A stretch of DNA of 6,249 bases, from NCBI GenBank assembly GCA_021819255.1, contig JAKART010000153.1:1-6249 (forward strand). Reading direction: 5' to 3'. The notes under the pieces were generated by a model, which worked only from the letters and a program-made list of their open reading frames with translations, was not told where the DNA came from and made no database searches. Made by a program: the position numbers and the translations under genes. Every line of letters begins with the position of its first letter. The stretch's first letter is position 1. This DNA comes from Acidobacteriota bacterium (lineage in GTDB: Bacteria > Acidobacteriota > Terriglobia > Terriglobales > Acidobacteriaceae). Positions 1-3,957 of this stretch are shown piece after piece.

Positions 1-871
1 GCATCTCGCGCAGCAGTTCATTCACCTTCTTGGTCTCCGGAATGAACACAGCGGGGCGCTGGAGCTCGGCCACGGTCATGCGGGCGGCGTCTGCATCCTT
101 GACGGCCAGCAGATCGCGGGCGAAGGCAACACCGGTAATGCGATCCAGCGAGTCCCGATAGACTGGCACGCGCGAGAAGTTATGGGCATTCACCTCCGCG
201 GTGAACTGTTCCAACGAGGTTTTTCCGGAGACGGCAAACATCTCCGGCCGCGGGGTCATCACCTCACGCACCACCTTATCGCCAAACTCGACCACGCTGC
301 GCACCAGTTCGCGGTCTTCTTCGTCGAGCACACCCTCCTCTTCACCCGCTTCGAGCAGAGCATCCATGGCCTCGCCGGGGTTCTCCGCGTGTTCCATCTC
401 TGCTTCGGCCAGGCCGGCGATGGAGAGCAGCAATCCGATGACCAGGGTCAAAGGCATGACCAGATAGAAAAGCACACGAATCAGCCAGGCAATTCTTACG
501 GTCCACTCACCGGCAGTCTTGGTGAAGAAGATCTGCGGCAGCAGGCGGTCAAAGACCAGCAGCGCGAGGAGCAGCTCAAAGACCGTTCGCGCAATCTCCA
601 CCGGGCTTTTTCCGATTTTGCCCTGGAGATGGATTGCCAGCAGAAACACCAGGGCGCCCAAGGCAATCTGGCGCAGAACGGAGGCTGCCATCGCCGAGGA
701 CTGGCGGCTGAGATTCAGTCGGGGCTCGACGCCGCGCTCCCAGGCATCGATGTTCTCGGTATACTCCCGGGCGAGAAACTTACCCATCTCAAAGTAAATC
801 CGGTCAACATAGGCCGCCAGCGCCAGAAGGCTCAGCAGCAGAAACACCAGCAGATCATACCCCGTGATCAT
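1..871 (-). CDS. CorC/HlyC-family membrane protein with CBS domains (hemolysin family, YbeX-like), 3' end cut off by the window
   Basis: The frame from ATG at 871 stays open for 290 codons to the left edge, so the protein is incomplete. Residues 1-153 hold about four hydrophobic segments (roughly 6-22, 62-82, 95-115 and 130-152) and resemble a divergent DUF21/CNNM-type membrane domain. The usual GE..PK motif reads DRLLPQ at 108-113. An acidic linker (about 155-185) leads to the family's typical stretch LVRSVVEFGDKVVREVMTPR (189-208), which opens the CBS pair. CBS1 covers about 203-262 and CBS2 begins near 268. The rest of CBS2 and the C-terminal CorC_HlyC domain lie outside. Related proteins are implicated in Mg/Co homeostasis, and E. 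coli YbeX (CorC) in ribosome metabolism; transport by this one is unproven. The start overlaps the ybeY stop as ATGA, with a modest AGGG about 8 nt upstream, which suggests translational coupling. E. coli YbeX lacks the membrane domain. Confidence 0.9.
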   Translation of the reverse strand, partial: MITGYDLLVFLLLSLLALAAYVDRIYFEMGKFLAREYTENIDAWERGVEPRLNLSRQSSAMAASVLRQIALGALVFLLAIHLQGKIGKSPVEIARTVFELLLALLVFDRLLPQIFFTKTAGEWTVRIAWLIRVLFYLVMPLTLVIGLLLSIAGLAEAEMEHAENPGEAMDALLEAGEEEGVLDEEDRELVRSVVEFGDKVVREVMTPRPEMFAVSGKTSLEQFTAEVNAHNFSRVPVYRDSLDRITGVAFARDLLAVKDADAARMTVAELQRPAVFIPETKKVNELLREM

Positions 872-1404
872 GGGCGCACCCTGGAGGGCGTCGGTTTTGC
901 CTTGGCCGTTGCCCGGCTTGACCTGGCGATCAAACCATCCGGCAGGCGCAGCCTGGCGCGCAGATGGCTTTCACGCAAGGCCATTGTGCCGCCGTCAGTC
1001 TCATGATCCATCCCCAGAAGATGAAGCACGCCATGGAGCAGCAGGACCCGCACCTCGTCTCGCAGCCTATGCCCGTGTTCCCGGGCCTGCCGCTGCGCTG
1101 TATCCAACGAGATGGCCAGATCTCCGGCGTGTTCTCCGGCAGTCTCGGCCAGGCAGGGAAAGCTGAGTACATCGGTGGCCTTGTCTTTCCCCCGGAACTC
1201 CCGATTGAGACGTCGCAGGGTCCGGTCTCCGGCCAGCAGAACATCCACCTCACCCTGCAACCCGGCGGCCTTTTGCGCGACCCTCAGGTAGCGGCTCAAT
1301 CCGGCCCGGGATAATCCCAGGGCCTTCCATGCCGCGGAGCCTACGACAACCGCTGGCTTGCCATCCTTGGCGGCCGACACTCGGCGAGGTTCCAGGGTGA
1401 TCAT
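868..1404 (-). CDS. ybeY: YbeY, rRNA maturation metalloprotein (endoribonuclease family)
   Basis: The 178-residue product carries the family signature HGVLHLLGMDHE, with the three metal-binding histidines H124, H128 and H134 in the H-x3-H-x5-H spacing. The conserved block RGKDKATDVLSFP (71-83) supplies the invariant arginine (R71, equivalent to Arg59 in E. coli), and AGDLAISL (93-100) is the usual core strand. YbeY is needed for 16S rRNA 3'-end maturation and late 70S quality control in the cytoplasm. The ATG at 1404 is preceded by GGAG with 5 nt spacing, which supports this start. E. coli YbeY is about 155 residues. The extra length lies partly at the N-terminus and partly in a basic, low-complexity tail (about 150-178, rich in R, A, K, P), which may contact RNA (inference). 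The gene lies in a phoH-orf-ybeY-corC cluster and overlaps corC by 4 nt. The ribosome binding site lies in an inverted repeat (1412-1459). Confidence 0.96.
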   Translation of the reverse strand: MITLEPRRVSAAKDGKPAVVVGSAAWKALGLSRAGLSRYLRVAQKAAGLQGEVDVLLAGDRTLRRLNREFRGKDKATDVLSFPCLAETAGEHAGDLAISLDTAQRQAREHGHRLRDEVRVLLLHGVLHLLGMDHETDGGTMALRESHLRARLRLPDGLIARSSRATAKAKPTPSRVRP

Positions 1405-1411
1405 GCTTGCT

Positions 1412-1459
1412 CCGATGCTATCGCATTCAACGAAACGCCGGGTGTTCCTCGCGCATCGG
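1412..1459 (-). promoter_or_regulatory. Inverted repeat overlapping the ybeY ribosome binding site
   Basis: In the mRNA (minus strand), CCGATGC (1459-1453) can pair perfectly with GCATCGG (1418-1412) over 7 bp, around a 34-nt loop. The loop can form a smaller helix of its own (GCGTT with AATGC, one G-U pair). The last two bases of the 3' arm are the first two of the GGAG ribosome binding site (1413-1410), so the folded form would partly hide it. The element lies in the 95-nt gap between the membrane-protein gene and ybeY. The pairing is seen in the sequence; translational control is inference. Confidence 0.35.
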
Positions 1460-1499
1460 TGAAGTCGGCTTCAGGCCTTCCGTTTCCCCTGCGCAAGGA

Positions 1500-1808
1500 T
1501 CATCTGGGCCCGGTCCGCAGCTTGCCAAAGTACATCGAGAGCTGCACCGACATTGCCAGGGCGCCGACGCCCGCCGTCATCCACCCCCAGGGATTCACCG
1601 GAGAGAAGTGATGCAGCAGCAGCGCTCCCGCCGTCAGGTTGCCGAATCCCCACAGCGCATTGATCAGGGGCGAAGAGTCACCTACGCCCGGCGGTTTGGC
1701 GAAGGGGGATGGAAAAGGAACGCCGCTGAGACCTTGCACAAAGTGCGGCACACCGTTGACCAGCAACGTACCGCTCAGGAAGTCCAGCAGATAGAAGTGC
1801 CATGGCAT
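1500..1808 (-). CDS. Small three-helix membrane protein of unknown function, between phoH and ybeY
   Basis: This 102-residue protein has three likely membrane segments (about 5-22, 47-66 and 74-94). Two conserved-looking motifs lie between segments 1 and 2: NGVPHF (18-23) and PSPFAKPPGVG (33-43). SSPLINALWG follows at 45-54. The pattern recalls small uncharacterised bacterial membrane proteins with an NG(V/I)PHF...PFxKP...NxxWG layout; this is from memory and was not searched. I chose the ATG at 1808 because GGAG (1822-1819) lies 10 nt upstream. An in-frame GTG at 1826 would add six residues (MWSSLV) but has no ribosome binding site. The gene begins about 30 nt after the phoH stop on the same strand, so it is probably co-transcribed with phoH. 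It has no counterpart in the E. coli ybeZYX operon. No function can be assigned. Confidence 0.8.
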   Translation of the reverse strand: MPWHFYLLDFLSGTLLVNGVPHFVQGLSGVPFPSPFAKPPGVGDSSPLINALWGFGNLTAGALLLHHFSPVNPWGWMTAGVGALAMSVQLSMYFGKLRTGPR

Positions 1809-1838
1809 GACCAGTGAACTCCACACATCGGGGAAGCA

Positions 1839-2870
1839 TTATTGCGGGTGCAGCACTCGCTTGGGCTGCTCTTCTACCTCGATGGTCAGCGGAACTCCAT
1901 CCACGGCCAAGGGCAGTTGCTCGGCCCGATCATAAGCGTCATAAGCCCGCACGATGCGCTGCACCAGATGGTGCCGCACCACATCCACATCCTCGAAATG
2001 GCAGAAGCGGATACCCTCCACGCCATCCAGGACGCGCAAGGCTTCCAACAGCCCGCTTCGCTTGGGGTTGGGAAGATCACATTGAGAGAGATCGCCTGTG
2101 ATCACCGCTTTGGACTGGTTCCCCATGCGGGTCAGGAACATCTTCATCTGTTCGCTGGTCGTATTCTGCGCCTCATCCATGATGATGAAAGCGTCATGAA
2201 GGGTGCGTCCCCGCATGAACGCAAGCGGCGCAATCTCGATCACGTTGCTCTCCAGCATCTTGTCCACTTTGCCCGGATCCAGCAGATCGTAGAGAGCGTC
2301 GTAGAGCGGCCGCAGATAGGGGTCCACCTTTTCCTGAAGGCTCCCGGGCAGGAAGCCCAGCCGCTCACCGGCCTCCACCGCCGGCCGTACCAGGATGATC
2401 CGTGAAACCTTCTTGGTTAGCAGTGCGCTGACCGCCATGGCCACGGCCAGGTAGGTTTTGCCTGTTCCGGCTGGACCCAATCCAAAGACCATGTCATGAG
2501 ACTCAATGAATTCCACATATTTCCGCTGGTTTGGGCTGCGCGGCTGCACTGCGCGCTTGGCTCCAATCGCACGCTGCTTGCCGGACTCAACCAGCCCCCG
2601 CAAGGTCACGGCCGGATCAGCCACCACCATCTTCAGTAAGGCGTTCAGTTCGCCATTATGCGGATGCACGCCCAGTTTCCGAAGCTGTTCAAAGTCAAGA
2701 AAGATTCCCTCGACTCGGGCTACCGCCGCAGCCTCCCCCATCAGATGAATGCTCTCCGAGCGGAGATCAATCTGTACGCCCAGACCATCTTCCATCAGGC
2801 GAAGGTTCTCGTCGCGCGTGCCGTACAGCGGCTCAATTCCAGGGGTGAGATTCAAGGATTTTTTGACCAA
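1839..2870 (-). CDS. ybeZ: PhoH-like ATPase (PhoL/YbeZ), first gene of the ybe operon
   Basis: The 343-residue protein is a P-loop NTPase of the PhoH/YbeZ family, of normal length. An N-terminal domain (about 1-90, including TPGIEPLYGTRDENLRLMED) precedes the ATPase core. Walker A is GPAGTGKT at 132-139, Walker B is IIMDEAQN at 229-236, and the sensor-like stretch AVITGDLSQCDLP spans 255-267. The C-terminal segment DVDVVRHHLVQRIVRAY (294-310) is also typical. Members are RNA-associated ATPases; E. coli YbeZ binds YbeY and is linked to rRNA processing. The start is a TTG at 2870: an in-frame stop lies seven codons upstream, and the residues right after the TTG match family N-termini. The ribosome binding site GGAGGT lies 11 nt away, rather far, in a hairpin (2878-2893). 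Downstream on the same strand are the small membrane gene, ybeY and the corC-like gene. The name phoH/phoL is equally used. Confidence 0.95.
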   Translation of the reverse strand: MVKKSLNLTPGIEPLYGTRDENLRLMEDGLGVQIDLRSESIHLMGEAAAVARVEGIFLDFEQLRKLGVHPHNGELNALLKMVVADPAVTLRGLVESGKQRAIGAKRAVQPRSPNQRKYVEFIESHDMVFGLGPAGTGKTYLAVAMAVSALLTKKVSRIILVRPAVEAGERLGFLPGSLQEKVDPYLRPLYDALYDLLDPGKVDKMLESNVIEIAPLAFMRGRTLHDAFIIMDEAQNTTSEQMKMFLTRMGNQSKAVITGDLSQCDLPNPKRSGLLEALRVLDGVEGIRFCHFEDVDVVRHHLVQRIVRAYDAYDRAEQLPLAVDGVPLTIEVEEQPKRVLHPQ

Positions 2871-2877
2871 GTAGTAG

Positions 2878-2893
2878 CCTGACCTCCGTCAGG
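2878..2893 (-). promoter_or_regulatory. Hairpin presenting the phoH ribosome binding site in its loop
   Basis: On the minus-strand RNA, CCTGAC (2893-2888) pairs perfectly with GTCAGG (2883-2878) around a 4-nt loop that is exactly GGAG (2887-2884). The ribosome binding core would therefore sit in the loop of a 6-bp stem. The linear distance from GGAG to the TTG start is 13 nt, longer than usual; forming the stem would shorten the effective distance but put GT of GGAGGT into the stem. The pairing is certain from sequence, the role is inferred. Confidence 0.45.
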
Positions 2894-2905
2894 AGATTGC
2901 AAGGA

Positions 2906-2921
2906 GAGAGCTTCCGCTCTC
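2906..2921 (-). promoter_or_regulatory. GNRA-capped hairpin in the phoH leader
   Basis: On the minus-strand RNA, GAGAGC (2921-2916) pairs perfectly with GCTCTC (2911-2906) around GGAA, a stable GNRA tetraloop. On the opposite strand the loop would be TTCC, so the tetraloop favours the phoH-sense RNA. It lies 12 nt upstream of the hairpin that carries the phoH ribosome binding site. Confidence 0.4.
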
Positions 2922-2947
2922 GCGGTTCTGACTGCAAGGGAAATAGC

Positions 2948-3069
2948 ATCGACTCTATATCGCATTGTGCGACGTCGCCCCTTGGCGCACCGACGATCAC
3001 AGCGGCCAGGACACCCCTCGCCCACTGTAGAACGACCGGATTGGCTAGCTTTGCCAATAGAGTATCGAT
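2948..3069 (-). promoter_or_regulatory. Candidate folded domain in the phoH 5' leader
   Basis: On the minus-strand RNA, 3069-3057 (ATCGA-TA-CTCTAT) can pair with 2958-2948 (ATAGAGTCGAT) over 11 bp with one 2-nt bulge, closing a domain of about 98 nt. Inside, ACAGTGG (3028-3022) pairs with CCGCTGT (3005-2999) using one G-U pair that is allowed only on this strand. CGCC/GGCG and GTGCG/CGCAC helices compete nearer the 3' side. A hairpin ATTGGC/GCCAAT (3040-3058) would compete with the end of the closing helix. I recognise no known riboswitch class. GC-rich sequence forms many chance helices, so this is a candidate only. Confidence 0.25.
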
Positions 3070-3079
3070 CTTGCCCCAG

Positions 3080-3109
3080 AGAGTACCCCTGCGCAGCTTC
3101 ACGCGTCAA
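3080..3109 (-). promoter_or_regulatory. Possible sigma-70-type promoter for the phoH operon
   Basis: On the minus strand, TTGACG (3109-3104, five of six consensus bases) lies 18 nt before TACTCT (3085-3080, three of six). Transcription would start near 3073 and give a leader of about 200 nt before the TTG start, covering the folded domain above. The -10 match is poor, so this is only the best candidate I found. Confidence 0.25.
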
Positions 3110-3155
3110 GGTGCATCTGCATAAAGCGGAACCATAGGGCGCACTCGGTTGCATC

Positions 3156-3213
3156 CCTCCGGCGGCCGGGGCGCAGCGGCGAGGCCGTCCGTTGGATTGG
3201 CGCGGCCGCCAGG
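3156..3213 (+). ncRNA. GC-rich stem-loop next to a terminator; possible small RNA 3' region
   Basis: GGCGGCC (3161-3167) pairs perfectly with GGCCGCC (3204-3210). CCT (3156-3158) and AGG (3211-3213) extend the helix past a 2-nt bulge. Inside, GCGC (3171-3174) can pair with GCGC (3200-3203), and CGGC-gag-GCCG (3177-3187) forms a small hairpin. The dyad ends exactly where the plus-strand terminator begins, as expected for the 3' part of a terminated transcript. A weak plus-strand promoter (TTCACG at 3098-3103, 16 nt, CATAAA at 3120-3125) would give a transcript of about 115 nt. I recognise no RNA family. The element could equally be a DNA dyad or a relic. Confidence 0.25.
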
Positions 3214-3246
3214 AATCTCCGAGACCTTCGGTTAGATTTTTCTTTT
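3214..3246 (+). terminator. Intrinsic terminator on the plus strand, upstream of the rpsT promoter
   Basis: AATCT plus CCGA (3214-3222) pairs with TCGG (3228-3231) and AGATT (3234-3238), a 9-bp stem with a TT bulge and a 5-nt loop. A T-rich tract TTTCTTTT follows directly. There is no T-run on the other side, so it would work only on plus-strand transcripts, for which no upstream gene is recognised. The T-rich tract also lies just upstream of the rpsT -35 box, where an UP element would sit, so the bases may serve that role instead or as well. Confidence 0.5.
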
Positions 3247-3256
3247 GCCCTATCTC

Positions 3257-3285
3257 TGGACCCGCTGACATAAATCTCGTAGAAT
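3257..3285 (+). promoter_or_regulatory. rpsT promoter, sigma-70 type
   Basis: TGGACC (3257-3262, four of six) and TAGAAT (3280-3285, five of six) are separated by the ideal 17 nt. A T-rich stretch upstream (about 3236-3246) could act as an UP element, as is common for ribosomal genes. Transcription would start near 3292 and give a leader of about 165 nt. A less good alternative is TTGCCC (3245-3250) with CATAAA (3269-3274). Confidence 0.5.
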
Positions 3286-3289
3286 CAGA

Positions 3290-3422
3290 GTTGCAGAGGA
3301 GTGGCTGCACTGCAACACCCAGCTCTTGAGGAGTCGGAGAAGCGCATCAGCTTCCGGTCTGCATCCCATTTTCCCGCTTAAGCCTTCTTCCCAGCCTGGT
3401 TCTTGGTTGCCTGGCGGAAGGC
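3290..3422 (+). promoter_or_regulatory. rpsT 5' leader with two stem-loops
   Basis: GTTGCAG (3290-3296) pairs with CTGCAAC (3310-3316), a perfect 7-bp stem at the predicted transcript start. Further on, GCCTTC (3382-3387) pairs with GAAGGC (3417-3422) and continues inward with a wobble, a mismatch and CC/GG. Its loop can form an inner AGCC/GGTT helix. The second stem ends 35 nt before the S20 start. S20 represses its own synthesis at translation in E. coli, so an autoregulatory leader is possible here, but I do not recognise a specific S20-binding motif. Confidence 0.3.
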
Positions 3423-3457
3423 GGTAATCCCGGGCAAAAAGAAAAGAGTCTCGCATC

Positions 3458-3733
3458 ATGGCAAATCACGTTTCATCGCTCAAGCGCGCCCGCCAAACCC
3501 TTACCCGGACAGCCGTCAACCGGGCGAACCGCTCGAAGCTCCGCAGCACTCTCCGTTTCATGCGCGAGGCCCTCGCCGCAGGCGACAAAAGTACGCTGAC
3601 CACGGCCTACCGCTCGACCGTTTCGATTCTGGACAAAAGCGTCCAGAAGGGCGTTCTGCACAAGAACACCGCAAATCGCTATAAGGCCCGCCTCAACGCA
3701 AGGGTCAAGGCGATTGTCACCAAGGCCGCCTGA
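3458..3733 (+). CDS. rpsT: Ribosomal protein S20
   Basis: The 91-residue, strongly basic protein matches bS20 along its whole length. It begins [13 protein letters not shown], as the family does, continues with [19 protein letters not shown], and has the diagnostic C-terminal block [20 protein letters not shown] (64-83). bS20 is a primary 16S rRNA-binding protein of the 30S subunit, made of long helices. The ATG at 3458 is fixed by the conserved N-terminus. The ribosome binding site is weak: a purine-rich AAGAG (3444-3448) lies 9 nt upstream. The gene is a single-gene unit with its own promoter (3257-3285), long leader and terminator (3761-3790), as in many bacteria. The shadow frames over it are not genes. 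Confidence 0.98.
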   Translation: MANHVSSLKRARQTLTRTAVNRANRSKLRSTLRFMREALAAGDKSTLTTAYRSTVSILDKSVQKGVLHKNTANRYKARLNARVKAIVTKAA

Positions 3734-3760
3734 GCCCTCCTGAAATCTCCACAACCAACC

Positions 3761-3790
3761 AGGCCAGCCACGCGCCGGCCTCTTCTTTTT
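3761..3790 (+). terminator. Intrinsic terminator after rpsT
   Basis: AGGCC-a-GC (3761-3768) pairs with GC-c-GGCCT (3774-3781): 7 bp, one A/C mismatch and a 5-nt loop. The run CTTCTTTTT follows directly. It lies 28 nt after the S20 stop, on the same strand. Confidence 0.8.
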
Positions 3791-3818
3791 GGACGGCGCT
3801 CTGTGCTACGGTTGCCGC

Positions 3819-3844
3819 GGAACCTCCTCGGTCCGGCGCGCGTA
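3819..3844 (+). promoter_or_regulatory. Candidate ECF-sigma promoter for the M13 peptidase
   Basis: GGAACC (3819-3824), a 16-nt spacer and CGTA (3841-3844) match the general pattern of extracytoplasmic-function sigma promoters (GGAAC about 16 nt before CGT). The site is correctly oriented after the rpsT terminator and would give a leader of roughly 105 nt. No good sigma-70 promoter is visible in this gap. Such short motifs can occur by chance. Confidence 0.4.
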
Positions 3845-3957
3845 CACTACTTCTGTCGAGCTGTCCTGTGCCATGGACACTGTTGTCTCCGTGGCCCCTC
3901 GATAGACATCGCTCCGGTTTCAAGGGCGAAAGAAGCAATCTACTTGGAGACCTTTCA

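Larger units (their letters stand above)
2871..3256. other. Divergent intergenic region without a convincing protein gene
   Basis: This stretch separates phoH (minus) from the rpsT promoter (plus). The minus-strand frames that cross it (GTG at 3102 and a longer frame from about 3310) have less G/C at third positions than neighbouring genes, no recognisable domain and no good ribosome binding site, and they run into the phoH start. What is present is dyad structure: a 10-bp palindrome GCGACGTCGC (2969-2978), the hairpin ATTGGC/GCCAAT (3040-3058), the phoH leader helices, the GC-rich dyad at 3156-3213 and a plus-strand terminator at 3214-3246. I saw no tRNA, 6S, SRP, RNase P or tmRNA signature. 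Confidence 0.6.

Noticed and set aside
182..1006. Plus-strand 274-codon open frame
   Set aside because: Antisense shadow of the CorC-like gene and ybeY, both of which have clear family motifs; its translation is rich in Gln/His/Arg and has no domain.
1809..1826. GTG at 1826 as start of the small membrane protein
   Set aside because: No ribosome binding site precedes it, whereas GGAG lies 10 nt before the ATG at 1808; kept only as an alternative.
1842..2405. Plus-strand 187-codon open frame
   Set aside because: Lies wholly antisense to phoH, including the Walker B region, and has no ribosome binding site or recognisable motif.
3059..3085. Direct repeat AGAGTA (3059-3064 and 3080-3085), 21 bp apart
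   Set aside because: Two-turn spacing is suggestive of a binding site, but six-base repeats are common and one copy is already used in the proposed leader helix.
2833..3102. Minus-strand 89-codon frame with GTG start upstream of phoH
   Set aside because: Overlaps the phoH start in another frame, has lower third-position G/C than neighbouring genes, no ribosome binding site and no recognisable family; the region is better explained as leader RNA.
2852..3310. Minus-strand 152-codon frame across the divergent region
   Set aside because: Would cover the rpsT promoter, the terminator and the phoH start; composition is not protein-like and no motif is seen.
2871..3457. tRNA, SRP RNA, 6S RNA, RNase P RNA or tmRNA in the large intergenic region
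   Set aside because: No T-loop, no SRP apical-loop motif and no RNase P core motif were found on either strand; the dyads present do not fit these folds.
3868..3957. Earlier in-frame ATG for the M13 peptidase, adding 30 residues
   Set aside because: It has no ribosome binding site, would put 30 unrelated residues before the signal peptide, and lies close to the predicted transcription start.
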